A stretch of 64,000 nt of DNA, from NCBI GenBank assembly GCA_017484285.1, contig JAFUTH010000017.1, forward strand, positions 62,001 to 126,000, written 5' to 3'. Shown here in pieces: positions 9,331 to 18,410 of the stretch (position 1 is the stretch's first letter; each line of letters begins with the position of its first letter). A program made the position numbers and the translations under genes. Below the pieces are notes generated by a model. That model saw nothing but the letters and a program-made list of their open reading frames with translations. It was not told the origin of the DNA and did no database searches. This stretch comes from Treponema sp. (GTDB taxonomy: Bacteria; Spirochaetota; Spirochaetia; Treponematales; Treponemataceae).

Positions 9331-9531
9331 GCGAGTATCGTACCATATCGGCGGAGTGCTGAAAAGCACGCGCAATCCCCCTCAATCACCGCGCACGAAT
9401 AAAAACTCGGATTTTCTCTCAGGTGAAAGACGACGAAAAGGTCTGAATCGAGCAAAAGAAAATAAGAAAAATCCAAGTTTTATCGTATTTACTCTTTAAA
9501 ATTAATTTAAACATCTTTTTAGGGGGATTTT

Positions 9532-11727
9532 ATGACAAAAACCGTAAAGAAGTTCTTATTTTTGATGAGTACGCTTGCTCTTGTCGGCTCGTTCATGGCT
9601 TGTAGCGATGACAGCACCCAGAGCAGCACAGATACATCAGTCACAACGCAAATCAACAGTGCGAGCGGCGATGTTGACCTCAAGAATGCAACCATAAGCG
9701 AAAACGTAATAATCAACCGCGCATGCACGGTCAGCAACGCAAAATTCAGCGGAAAAACAATCACCGTAAACGTAACAGGCGTTACGCTGAACAATATCTC
9801 AGATGCCGTCGTCGTGGCAGCGGCAGGCATTGAAAGCGGCTCGCTGATTATCAAAGACAGCGACATTACGACATTGACAGTCCTCGGCGGTGGTTCAAAC
9901 AGTATCCACCTTTCTGGAAGAACAAAAGTCGCAAAAGTCGCCGTCCAGAAAAAAGCCGTCCGAATCGCACTGGAGGACACGGCAAATGTTACGGCATTGA
10001 CTGTCTCTGCGGATAGGGTGCGCATTCAAGGAAATAAAACCTCTACCATCACCAATTTAACCGTTGAAAATTCCGTAACAGAAGTGATGATTGGCGGTGG
10101 AACAGTGAAATCACTCACCGTTGTTGAAGATACAGGAAAAACAACAGCGACAGTCACGATAACAGAATCTGTTGCCGTTGAAGCCGTTACAGTTACGACA
10201 AGCACTGGCGAAACAGACACTGAAACGTCAGTAACAGTACAGGTAGCAGAATCTGCTACTGAGGAAGTTTCTCTCCCTACAACAGTCGAAACCGAAACGG
10301 TCTCGGACACCGCGGTTGAAGAACGTATAAACGAGGCAGCAGATACAACTAATACAGAAACAACAGTCGCGAATCTTGCAACATATCTTGCAACAGCGAA
10401 AAGCGCAGGCAAAACAAGCGTAATAGCAACCGTCACCGATGCAACCGAAGAGAATTTTGCCACGATGACAGCCGCGCTTGCCGAATATGGTCAAGTCGCA
10501 AATGATGACGCGACCCCCTCTCTCTACATTAAGTTGGATTTGTCAGAAAGCACCGAATTAAAAGCCATTCCGTCCAGAGCTTTCTCAACCAATAAAGACG
10601 AAGCTGATGGTGATGCATGGAAAAGCGGTACACTTGCTTTAAAAAGCATTGTACTTCCGAAGAGTGTTGAGCACATTGAAGCATTGGCATTCTGGTGTCT
10701 TTATAATCTTGAATCAGTTACGTTAAACGAAGGCTTAGAAGAAATTTGGTATTATGCGTTCTGCGGAAATACCCGGCTTGCATCAATCAATATTCCTTCA
10801 ACGGTCACGTATATCAGCAACGCCGCATTCACGTTTGGAGCCACACAACCAGAAGTAAAATTCAAAACGGAAAGCTATTCATTGAAAGACAATCTCATCT
10901 TAAACAAGGCGGAGACAGAATTAATCGCTTCCCTTGCTGTTGGAGACATTGAGATTCCAAGCACCGTTACAAGAATTTATCCGAATGTATTTACTGGCTG
11001 GGGAAATATTACTTCAATCAAACTGCCGACCCCTGCAATTGGAAACTGGGTAATCATTGACAAAGATGATGAAGACACATCAACCCTCAGCATCAAAACC
11101 GTAACGAAATATCTTACCTCAGATTCAGAGTATGCGGAATATTCAGCTTCTGAGTGGTTGGTCATGACAACTGCCTCAGAATTCCCATACACTCTCGCCG
11201 GAACTATCAAGAAAGACACCCATATCGTACTTCCTGACGCACAGGCAAACGGCGTAAGTTTGAGTTTCTTCGTCAATGACGTGAAAAGCATTTGGACGAT
11301 GTTGTTCCAATGTGCGGGCGGAAATATCGGTCTTACAAGCGTACATTCCTGTGAAGATTGGGAATGGAAGGCGAATATCTTTAATGGTTCAGAAACATTC
11401 TTGAATACATCATGCTATGTCACAATCACCATTGCCCAAACTGGAATTACGTTCTACAAAAACGGAATAAAGGTTGCGACGTACGATGACACGGGCAAAG
11501 AATTCTCGACGTGGCCAGACAACGTATCTGTTTCGTCAATTGCACAAATATGCAGTGGAATTCTATTCGATCTCAGTCACACTGGTGTTTTTATTCATCC
11601 GAGTGGCTCATGGATTTCTGATAATGCACCCGACTACGCAATGAGCGAACTCTCCATTACGGAGGCACTGACCGCAGACGAGGCAAAAGAACAGTGCATT
11701 GCGGCTGGCGGTACTGTTGCTTTTTGA
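9532..11727 (+). CDS. BspA-type leucine-rich-repeat and LamG-like lipoprotein, C-terminus frameshifted
   Basis: 731 residues with a lipoprotein signal (lipobox FMAC, Cys23). Residues about 40-250 are Thr/Val-rich beta repeats. Residues about 360-440 are BspA-like LRR_5 units (LKSIVLPKSVEHIEALAF, LASINIPSTVTYISNAAF). Residues about 550-725 form a LamG/concanavalin-like domain with FYKNGIK and ITEALTADEA, echoing the lipoprotein at 1-2422. A ribosome site AGGGGGA precedes the ATG. The frame closes right after GGTVAF at a run of five T; with four T the frame would continue DGSDVTITETVNG... to a TAG at 11801-11803, adding about 24 residues. It is probably a surface adhesin or glycan-binding protein. 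Confidence 0.85.
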   Translation: MTKTVKKFLFLMSTLALVGSFMACSDDSTQSSTDTSVTTQINSASGDVDLKNATISENVIINRACTVSNAKFSGKTITVNVTGVTLNNISDAVVVAAAGIESGSLIIKDSDITTLTVLGGGSNSIHLSGRTKVAKVAVQKKAVRIALEDTANVTALTVSADRVRIQGNKTSTITNLTVENSVTEVMIGGGTVKSLTVVEDTGKTTATVTITESVAVEAVTVTTSTGETDTETSVTVQVAESATEEVSLPTTVETETVSDTAVEERINEAADTTNTETTVANLATYLATAKSAGKTSVIATVTDATEENFATMTAALAEYGQVANDDATPSLYIKLDLSESTELKAIPSRAFSTNKDEADGDAWKSGTLALKSIVLPKSVEHIEALAFWCLYNLESVTLNEGLEEIWYYAFCGNTRLASINIPSTVTYISNAAFTFGATQPEVKFKTESYSLKDNLILNKAETELIASLAVGDIEIPSTVTRIYPNVFTGWGNITSIKLPTPAIGNWVIIDKDDEDTSTLSIKTVTKYLTSDSEYAEYSASEWLVMTTASEFPYTLAGTIKKDTHIVLPDAQANGVSLSFFVNDVKSIWTMLFQCAGGNIGLTSVHSCEDWEWKANIFNGSETFLNTSCYVTITIAQTGITFYKNGIKVATYDDTGKEFSTWPDNVSVSSIAQICSGILFDLSHTGVFIHPSGSWISDNAPDYAMSELSITEALTADEAKEQCIAAGGTVAF

Positions 11728-11825
11728 TGGAAGTGATGTAACAATTACAGAAACAGTCAACGGAACGCTTGCATACACAACAAGCTCCACGAACTGGAAA
11801 TAGTCATTTATCCCCTCCCATCCCG

Positions 11826-11860
11826 GGCGCATGCACTTGTATTCTGCGTGCGCCTTTTTT
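11826..11860 (+). terminator. Intrinsic terminator of the LRR lipoprotein gene
   Basis: GGCGCATGCA (11826-11835), a 9-base loop, then TGCGTGCGCC (11845-11854), with one G-T pair, followed by six T. It overlaps the stop codon of the convergent cobQ fusion gene. Confidence 0.8.
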
Positions 11861-14357
11861 ATGAGCGCTTTGATACACCCATAATTTTATAGATTTTTTC
11901 CATGTCGAGGTGCATGCGGAGCGTGTCGGCGAGCAGATTGTACTGGCTCTCTTTGAATTCGCGCAGATTCTTTTCTGGTTCTGCGGAAACACGGCGAGCG
12001 TTGAGAATTTGTGACTTTCCTGTGCGCATGGCAAGAAGCGCAATGAACTTCTCGCAGAATTCCGTCTCGTCAAACAGCCCGTGAATGTAAGTGCCGAACA
12101 CATTCCCCTTCACCGCGCCGTCATTTTTCTCTTCGCCCGAAACAGTGTCCGTAATCCGCGCAAAGAATGACGCTTCCGCCCCCTCAACGAATCGCGTATG
12201 CCCCATGTGGATTTCATAGCCCGAAACAGGAAAGGAATCAAGAGAAGAGAAAAATGACGCGTCATCAGAAAAATCGCAATTTTCCGTTTTCCCTTCGCAG
12301 CACAGCTGCTCGGAGACTCGCTCAAAACCTGTCTCACAGGTTTTGCCGGCAAGCCGTCGCTCCCTATTTCCGTTCCCTGTTCTCACTTTCCCCGAAACAC
12401 GAGTGCGCGTCTTTTGTTCAGAAAATTCGGTTTCAATTGGAAGCAGCCCCAGCGCAGAAACGCACGGTACATTCGCAAACTGCTCCTCAGTTTCCGTTTT
12501 TAAATTTCCGTTTTCTGTTCCATAGATTTTCTCCCCCAACATCTGAAATCCTCCGCAGATGCCGACAACCGGTGTGCCTTTTTTTGCTTCGTCTTGAATG
12601 AGCGCGACAATTCCTGTCTTTTTGAGCCAGTCCAAATCAGCGAGCGTGTTCTTCGTTCCGGGAAGGATAATCGCGTCAGGAGCGCCCAACTCCTCAGCCG
12701 ATGAAGCATAATAAAGGTTTACGCAGTCATATCGGGCGAGCGGATTGAAATCGGTGAAGTTAGAAACGTGCGGCAAACGGACAACCGCCAGCTGAATCTC
12801 GTCGTTTTTCTCGCGAAAACGTGTGAGGGTGTGCAGATTTTCAGACAGAGAATCTTCGTCATCGAGCGAAATATGCATGTACGGTACTGTGCCCACAACG
12901 GGAATGCCGGTTCTTTTCTCAAGCATCTTGATTCCGCTCTCCAAAATCGACGCATCGCCACGAAATTTGTTGATGATAAAGCCTTTTACGCGCGACCGTT
13001 CAGCGGGCGTAAGCAATTCGACTGTTCCGACAAGTTGCGCGAACACGCCGCCTCGGTCTATATCAGCGACAAGCAACACGGGAGCGTCCGCAATTTGTGC
13101 CATCCCCATATTCACGATGTCGTTTTCTTTGAGGTTGATTTCCGCCGGACTTCCCGCCCCTTCAAGCACGATGATGTCGTGTTTTGCAGCAAGCGTCTCA
13201 TACGCACGCGCAATCTGCGGTACGAGCGACTTTTTATACGCAAAATAATCGCGCGCGCTCATGTTCCCTACGACTTCGCCGTTCACAATGACCTGGCTTC
13301 CTGTGTCGCTCGTCGGTTTGAGCAAAATCGGATTCATCAAAACGCTTGGCTCAATGCCCGCCGCTTCTGCCTGCATGACTTGCGCCCGTCCCATCTCCAA
13401 GCCTTCGCTCGTTACAAACGAATTGAGTGCCATGTTCTGTGATTTGAACGGCGCAACCGAAAATCCGTCCTGCCTAAAGATGCGGCATAAGCCCGCCACG
13501 AGAAAGCTCTTTCCCGCGTTTGACATCGTTCCCTGAATCATAAGCGAGGGGTGCGACGGAGCGGGCTCCTCTGGAGCGTTTTTGCAAAATGCGCGTACGA
13601 GTTCCGCATATCCGCTTTCTTCTGCAAAAAAATCGTCGTTCAGTTCGTACAATGCACAAATCTGCTGTTTGCATTTACTCTCATCTTGCGAGAGCTGTGT
13701 AACTTCGTCCGTACCCACGCAGAGAATCCGGTCTGACACTTTGAGCGCGGTATCGACTTCATGAAGCGAGGCAATCACCGTTACGCCCGTTTTGCACAAA
13801 TCGCGGAGAACAGAGAGCATTTCTCGCCGCCAGCGAATGTCGAGGTATGAAGTCGGTTCGTCCAAAACCAAAATCTTTGGGTTTTGGCAAAGCGCACGCG
13901 CAAACAAAATACGCTGGCGCTGCCCATCGCTGACCTTCATAAAATCGTTTTGGGCAAAGTCCTCGGCTTTTACGAGCGCGATTGACTTGTCTATCTCTCG
14001 TTCATCTGCTTGTGAAAGCAATCCGAAATGCCCCGTGTACGGATAGCGAGCTGCCGCAACGACATCTCGGCAGGTTAACAGCTCGGTTTTGACGCTCACG
14101 GTGAGCAACGCCGACATCGCCCGGGAAACTTCTTTGTGTGACAACGAACGCATATCGGTCTTTTCGAGGCATACGACACCGCCGAGTGGTTCAAGTTCCT
14201 TTATCAGTGTTTTGAGTATTGTTGATTTTCCCGAGCCGTTTGCGCCAATGAGCGAGAGGAATTCTCCTTTTTTGACTGAGAACGAAAATGGCGCGTGCAG
14301 GGGATGCCCATAGCCAACGGAAATCTGCTGCGCGACGAGTACGGTATTTTGACTCAT
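11859..14357 (-). CDS. cobQ: ABC transporter ATPase fused to cobyric acid synthase CobQ
   Basis: 832 residues with two full enzymes in one chain. Residues 1-265 are a BtuD/FecE-type ATPase: Walker A GANGSGKST, signature VSDGQRQR, Walker B ILVLDEP, H-loop SLHEVD. Residues about 270-832 are adenosylcobyric acid synthase, which amidates four side chains of adenosylcobyrinic acid diamide: P-loop QGTMSNAGKS, amidotransferase Cys in GICGGFQML, His in YIHGLFD. Between the Cys and His parts the glutaminase domain carries an inserted 28-residue segment (RERRLAGKTCETGF...) encoded by the repeat at 12291-12374. The gene is last in the riboswitch operon and its ATG overlaps the permease stop (ATGA). The fusion couples corrinoid uptake to the amidation step. 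There is no sign of a frameshift joining two genes. Confidence 0.93.
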   Translation of the reverse strand: MSQNTVLVAQQISVGYGHPLHAPFSFSVKKGEFLSLIGANGSGKSTILKTLIKELEPLGGVVCLEKTDMRSLSHKEVSRAMSALLTVSVKTELLTCRDVVAAARYPYTGHFGLLSQADEREIDKSIALVKAEDFAQNDFMKVSDGQRQRILFARALCQNPKILVLDEPTSYLDIRWRREMLSVLRDLCKTGVTVIASLHEVDTALKVSDRILCVGTDEVTQLSQDESKCKQQICALYELNDDFFAEESGYAELVRAFCKNAPEEPAPSHPSLMIQGTMSNAGKSFLVAGLCRIFRQDGFSVAPFKSQNMALNSFVTSEGLEMGRAQVMQAEAAGIEPSVLMNPILLKPTSDTGSQVIVNGEVVGNMSARDYFAYKKSLVPQIARAYETLAAKHDIIVLEGAGSPAEINLKENDIVNMGMAQIADAPVLLVADIDRGGVFAQLVGTVELLTPAERSRVKGFIINKFRGDASILESGIKMLEKRTGIPVVGTVPYMHISLDDEDSLSENLHTLTRFREKNDEIQLAVVRLPHVSNFTDFNPLARYDCVNLYYASSAEELGAPDAIILPGTKNTLADLDWLKKTGIVALIQDEAKKGTPVVGICGGFQMLGEKIYGTENGNLKTETEEQFANVPCVSALGLLPIETEFSEQKTRTRVSGKVRTGNGNRERRLAGKTCETGFERVSEQLCCEGKTENCDFSDDASFFSSLDSFPVSGYEIHMGHTRFVEGAEASFFARITDTVSGEEKNDGAVKGNVFGTYIHGLFDETEFCEKFIALLAMRTGKSQILNARRVSAEPEKNLREFKESQYNLLADTLRMHLDMEKIYKIMGVSKRS
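12291..12374 (-). repeat. 84-bp protein-embedded palindromic repeat, copy 1 (in cobQ)
   Basis: 84 bases, exactly 28 codons, 82 of them identical to the copy at 61694-61777. The centre is a perfect hairpin: AAAACCTGT (12324-12332), CTC, ACAGGTTTT (12336-12344). It sits in the glutaminase domain of CobQ in a loop before the conserved GYEIHMGHT strand. Both copies are read in the same frame and orientation relative to their host genes. Confidence 0.9.
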
Positions 14358-15364
14358 TGTTTTTCCCTCCGTCTGCTCACAAGCATGAAAATCACGACGG
14401 GCGCACCGAAAAGCGATGTCACCGTGCTGATACTCAGCTCCATCGGAGCAAACACGCTTCGCGCAATTAAATCAGAGATGAGGCAGAACACCGCACCGCC
14501 CAAAAAACTCGCTGGAATAACGACGAGCGGCTTTGCAGTCTGCACGAGCTGTTTTATTAAAAAAGGTACGGCAATCCCCACAAATGAGACAGGGCCGGCA
14601 AACGCGGTCACACAGGCAGAAAGTACGCTCGACAGCAGGATGAGAATCGGTCGGAAGAGCCGCGTGTTCACGCCCATCGTGCGGGCATACGTCTCGCCGA
14701 GTTGGTACGCGCCGATTGGTTTTGCAAGCAAAAACACACACAGCACCGTGAGAAAGATAATCGCGCCGCTCACCGCGCAGTCACCGAGCGAAAAGCCCGC
14801 GAAACTCCCCTTAGACCAGTTGTGCAGATTCACGATGTCGGCATCGTCCGCAAAGGTGACGAAAAAATCCGTAATCGCCGACGTGATGTAGCCAATCATA
14901 ATTCCTGCGACCAGGAGCGAGCCGATGTGTCGGATTTTTTGCGCGACCATGAGAATAAAGAGCGTGGAGAGAATCGCACCCACAAAACTCGCTCCAACCA
15001 ACGCGAGGGAAGTGAGTGAAATCCCCCGCTGCAAGAAAAAAATCATCGTCATGGCGACAGTCATTTTTGCGCCGGAAGAAATACCAAGCACGAACGGACC
15101 TGCAATCGGATTCTGAAAGTAAGTCTGGAGCAGAAAACCTGAGAGTGAGAGCGAACCGCCCAAAATAGCAGCCATAATCACACGCGGAAGCCTGATATGA
15201 AAGATGATGGTGCGCTCCTGCATTGAAGAAGCGCCAAATCTGAACAGAATCTCCAAAATCCGAGAAAACGAGATAGAAACACTGCCAATGCAAAGGGAAA
15301 TCACTGCCAAAAATGCAAGCGCGAGAATCAAACTGATAAAAATAGCTGCCGTGCGATGTTTCAC
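14354..15364 (-). CDS. FecCD/BtuC-family ABC transporter permease
   Basis: 336 residues, almost all hydrophobic with about nine to ten membrane helices, the size of BtuC/FhuB-half permeases. Family blocks include RLPRVIMAAILGGSLSLSG, NPIAGPFVLGISSGAKM and GPVSFVGIAVPFLIK. It forms the channel for a metal chelate or corrinoid in the inner membrane. The start overlaps the stop of the binding-protein gene by 4 bases and its stop overlaps the start of the ATPase-CobQ gene, so all are coupled. The riboswitch and CobQ context favour a corrinoid or cobalt-tetrapyrrole substrate over iron-siderophore. Confidence 0.88.
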   Translation of the reverse strand: MKHRTAAIFISLILALAFLAVISLCIGSVSISFSRILEILFRFGASSMQERTIIFHIRLPRVIMAAILGGSLSLSGFLLQTYFQNPIAGPFVLGISSGAKMTVAMTMIFFLQRGISLTSLALVGASFVGAILSTLFILMVAQKIRHIGSLLVAGIMIGYITSAITDFFVTFADDADIVNLHNWSKGSFAGFSLGDCAVSGAIIFLTVLCVFLLAKPIGAYQLGETYARTMGVNTRLFRPILILLSSVLSACVTAFAGPVSFVGIAVPFLIKQLVQTAKPLVVIPASFLGGAVFCLISDLIARSVFAPMELSISTVTSLFGAPVVIFMLVSRRREKQ

Positions 15365-16554
15365 TCTACCCGTTCCAAAAATCTCGTTTCGTCTGATTTT
15401 CCGTCCAGAATAGCATGGATGTCAAGAATCATGTCACCGATTTTGTCCGTCGCCTGATACAGGTATTTTCCCGTTGCCCACACGTTTTCCGATTTGACTG
15501 CTTTGAATTCGGCAAAGAGCGGGTTTTTATCGAGCAAATCCTGTTTCGAGCGAATTGAATTGTCGATTGATGCATTGTAAATCAAAATGTCGGCATCACC
15601 AGCCTGCGCATAAAACTGCTCCATTGAAATCTGAACCGAAGGACTCGTGCTTTTTTTGGTGGCGGGGAACGCATACGTGCCGCCCGCGAGTTCTATCATC
15701 TTTACAATGTAATCATCACTTCCCCGAATAACGACCATGCCAAGCGGACTCACAAAGAAGAACGCGACCTTCTTTTTTGCAGATGAAGCGTTTGCGCCAA
15801 GCTGATTGAGCACAGCGAGTTTTTGTGTCTGCTCATCGAAAAAACGTTCAGCCTCACGCTCCTTTCCAAACAGAAGACCATAGACTTTTATCCATTCCAA
15901 GCGCCCGAGCGGATGAGCTTCATAGCTCGCTGTATCGATGAATACGGTTATACCGAGCGATTCGAGCTTTTCGCGAATCTGTGGCGAGTGATATATCATC
16001 ATGGATTCGATGGCAATCGGACATTTTCCGTCAAGCAAGCGTTCAAAGTCGGGCGCGCTGTATTTGCCCGCATAGAGGAGCGAACCGGCGTCCATTGCTC
16101 GAACCGCCTCGTCGATGTACCAGTCCTTTTTTTGAATCGCGGAAAAACGAAGTGCATCAAGTGCGCCCAACGAGGCAACGAGCGACATACTCGACGACGC
16201 GCACAGGTAGGCATTTTTAATCGGAAGCTGAATCGGTTTTATATCAGGGGGAAGTGTCTGCGGCGCGGAGTGCTGTTCTGGAATGAGCAAATACGCGTCC
16301 GTATCCCGAACGGTAAGCAGGGTAAACGCTTCACGTGTGTCAGATGCGTCATCTTGCGCGGTGTAGACATCAGCACGGAATGCCGTCGCATACGAGAGCG
16401 GCATGGTATGGTCAAACGAAAGCCCGTCAATCTCGCGAATAACGCCGCCCCGCTCGTCCTCACGCTGCTTTGTGCATGAAACAAGCGCGAGAGCCACAAG
16501 GAGCAAAAGCAGCCGGTGAATCAGCGTATGCACGCTTACTTTTTCTTTTTGCAT
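15361..16554 (-). CDS. BtuF/FecB-type substrate-binding lipoprotein
   Basis: 397 residues with a lipoprotein signal and lipobox ALVSC (Cys at about residue 27). The body fits the class III binding-protein layout of two lobes joined by a helix: MDAGSLLYAGKYSAPDFERLL in the first lobe, HPLGRLEWIKVYGLLFGKE at the hinge, then a second lobe ending with the conserved LYQATDKIGDMI. It would deliver substrate to the permease encoded directly downstream. The start lies 19 bases inside the preceding gene, so translation is coupled. Substrate specificity cannot be read from the sequence. Confidence 0.82.
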   Translation of the reverse strand: MQKEKVSVHTLIHRLLLLLVALALVSCTKQREDERGGVIREIDGLSFDHTMPLSYATAFRADVYTAQDDASDTREAFTLLTVRDTDAYLLIPEQHSAPQTLPPDIKPIQLPIKNAYLCASSSMSLVASLGALDALRFSAIQKKDWYIDEAVRAMDAGSLLYAGKYSAPDFERLLDGKCPIAIESMMIYHSPQIREKLESLGITVFIDTASYEAHPLGRLEWIKVYGLLFGKEREAERFFDEQTQKLAVLNQLGANASSAKKKVAFFFVSPLGMVVIRGSDDYIVKMIELAGGTYAFPATKKSTSPSVQISMEQFYAQAGDADILIYNASIDNSIRSKQDLLDKNPLFAEFKAVKSENVWATGKYLYQATDKIGDMILDIHAILDGKSDETRFLERVE

Positions 16555-17420
16555 TTTTTCGCTGCGTTCAGGTCAAACTCAAGCCAGTAATGGATTTCGT
16601 GGCTTTTGCTCATGGCGAGCGTGTCCGCCGTCACGGGCATTTTTTTGTTGAATGCATAGACAGGAATCATGAACGTCGAAGTGCCGCCTTTTTCGAGGAT
16701 TTTCATGTCGACGGGGTATTTTTTGTGATTCACGGTCATGTAATCGTAGTTTGCACTTCCCCACTCGATTTCGGCGGTCGCATATCCATCTTTTACGACG
16801 ACATAGGCAGGATTTGTGAGCCGTGCCTTTCCGCTCCCCCCTGAGAGCAAAAGCGGTATACGGTACGTGCCGTTTTTGAGCGAGATTTTTTGTGGAGCAC
16901 GCGGAGAGACGAACAATGACTCAAGCGGAATGGTCGAGGCGTCAAAAAGAATGAGACGGTCATACCATTTGCCCTTTTTCGCGCTAAATGCGGCGCATGA
17001 AATCGCTTCATTGAGGGCTGGAATGGGGAATGAGAAAACGAACGCGCCGTTTTCATCGAGGGTATACGCAATATCCCCCGTTCCCTGCGCTTCTGCGGCC
17101 GCCCGTGCCGTACCCAAAAATAATTTTGAATACGACTTTCCGCTCAAAGTGATGCTCACGGACAATGCACCGTCATGCGCAGTAACAACGGACTTCGTGA
17201 TTCTGAACATCGACGAGCTTGACTCAGAATCAACGACATATGAGCCGTCAGCGATGTCAGTCGCATACACGGCGCACATATCGTCCGTCCCGACTGCGCG
17301 CGGTTTGAGCATTTCGCTCTCAGAGGCGACGAGCGAATCTACCGACTGCGCAAACAGTGAGGGCTGCAACGCAAAAAGCGTGACATTAAAACAGATTGCA
17401 AAGAGGGAACTGGCTCGCAT
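16536..17420 (-). CDS. Secreted protein with two NEAT-like (iron-transport-associated) domains
   Basis: 294 residues: a Sec signal peptide cut after LFAQS (about residue 26), then two beta domains and a Lys-rich tail (AAKKCKKKK). Domain 1 (about 55-165) begins with DGSYVVDSESSSSMFRI and contains CAAFSAKKGKWYDR. Domain 2 (about 180-285) begins LKNGTYRIPLLLSGGSGKA and contains the NEAT-like YDYMTVNHKKYPV and MPVTADTLAMSKSHEI. Proteins of this pattern accompany FecCD-type transporters in anaerobic Firmicutes and are thought to bind haem or related tetrapyrroles. The gene starts inside the cbiK stop (TAATG) and overlaps the binding-protein start. Binding of a cobalt tetrapyrrole is an inference from the operon. 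Confidence 0.65.
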   Translation of the reverse strand: MRASSLFAICFNVTLFALQPSLFAQSVDSLVASESEMLKPRAVGTDDMCAVYATDIADGSYVVDSESSSSMFRITKSVVTAHDGALSVSITLSGKSYSKLFLGTARAAAEAQGTGDIAYTLDENGAFVFSFPIPALNEAISCAAFSAKKGKWYDRLILFDASTIPLESLFVSPRAPQKISLKNGTYRIPLLLSGGSGKARLTNPAYVVVKDGYATAEIEWGSANYDYMTVNHKKYPVDMKILEKGGTSTFMIPVYAFNKKMPVTADTLAMSKSHEIHYWLEFDLNAAKKCKKKK

Positions 17421-18298
17421 TACTTATCAATCGCGGCTTTTGTGTGAGCGACGTACAATTGCTGAATCGTTGCGTCCTGTCCCAATCCCTCAAGAATGCA
17501 GTTTACAGAATATCCTGCTTTCTCAAAGATTGACTTCCATGAGTCGTCCTCATCGCCTGCCATGTCGTTGTTTGCGTGGTCGCCGGCGACAACCATGAGC
17601 GGGTGGAGCACGACGTTTTTGTACGAGCCGTTTGCCTGAATCGCGGCGAGCACATCTTCGACACTCGGCGTTGCCTCGACTGTGCCGACATAGTAGTTCG
17701 CGAATCCTTTTGAAGTGAGCACGTCCTGCATTTTTGCATACACGCCGTTAGACTCGGCTTCTGTTCCGTGCCCCATAAAGCAGATTGCCGTGTTTCCGTC
17801 ATCGAATGCCTTTGTTTTTGCGGTGATTGCGTCGGCAACGGCAGAGAAATCATCATCGCTCATAAGAAGCGGCTGAGCGAGCGCGACTTTTGAGAACTTG
17901 CTTTCGTATTTTGCGAGCGTTTTTTGCAAGTCGGTGTATTCAAATCCGTTCATCAAGTGAGTCGGCTGAACGACGAGTGTCTTGATACCGTTGTTTGCGG
18001 CACGGGTAAGCGCTTCGTCAACGTTGTCGATTGCGAGGTTGTCTCGTTCTTTCAGAATGTTGATGATGGTGTCTGCGGTGAATGCGCGCGCGACAGTGTA
18101 GTCGGGGAACGCGGCAGCGATTGCGTTTTCGATTCCGCCAATCGTGAGGTCGCGGGAATTGTTGTAGCTCGTTCCGAAACTGACGACTAAGATTTCTTTG
18201 TCATTTTTTGGTGCTTTGTGGCATGACGTGAAAACCGAAGCGAAAAGTGCGCTTGCGCCAAGAAGCGCGAGTGCGACCAATTTTGAACGTTTGTTCAT
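17420..18298 (-). CDS. cbiK: Exported CbiK-type sirohydrochlorin cobaltochelatase lipoprotein
   Basis: 292 residues from the ATG at 18298, which has AAGGAG at the right distance. An in-frame start at 18343 has none. CbiK normally inserts Co2+ into sirohydrochlorin in the cytoplasm. Here the chain starts with a lipoprotein signal (lipobox FTSC, Cys26), placing it outside the inner membrane. The metal/catalytic triad of CbiK is present: H177 (FMGHG), E208 (GTVEATPS) and H241 (VAGDHANND), plus the N-terminal VVSFGTSYNNSR block. It is the first gene of the riboswitch-controlled operon. An extracytoplasmic chelatase could capture cobalt, load or unload tetrapyrroles, or bind haem, as reported for periplasmic CbiK of Desulfovibrio. 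Which of these applies is not known. Confidence 0.88.
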   Translation of the reverse strand: MNKRSKLVALALLGASALFASVFTSCHKAPKNDKEILVVSFGTSYNNSRDLTIGGIENAIAAAFPDYTVARAFTADTIINILKERDNLAIDNVDEALTRAANNGIKTLVVQPTHLMNGFEYTDLQKTLAKYESKFSKVALAQPLLMSDDDFSAVADAITAKTKAFDDGNTAICFMGHGTEAESNGVYAKMQDVLTSKGFANYYVGTVEATPSVEDVLAAIQANGSYKNVVLHPLMVVAGDHANNDMAGDEDDSWKSIFEKAGYSVNCILEGLGQDATIQQLYVAHTKAAIDK

Positions 18299-18364
18299 TG
18301 AAAAACTCCTTGCACAGGTCATTCTGAGTGATTTTTGACGCAAAAAAAGTGCTCGGAGCGTAAG

Positions 18365-18384
18365 AAAAAAGCTATGCTCTAGCT
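18365..18384 (-). terminator. Short hairpin with T tract after the riboswitch
   Basis: Read on the minus strand: AGCTA, a 5-base loop, TAGCT, then five to six T. The stem can be lengthened by the flanking AAGAA / TTCTT. It lies between the B12 box and the cbiK start, where an attenuator would be expected. The stem is short, so the control could instead act on translation. Confidence 0.4.
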
Positions 18385-18410
18385 GCCGGCGCTTCTTTGG
18401 TCACGAAGAA

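Noticed and set aside
9331..9531. Cobalamin riboswitch ahead of cbiC
   Set aside because: Searched for the B12 box and the core aptamer on the minus strand; neither is present.
9519..10463. Open frames antisense to the LRR lipoprotein gene
   Set aside because: They arise from the Thr/Val repeat codons of the plus-strand gene and have no start signals.
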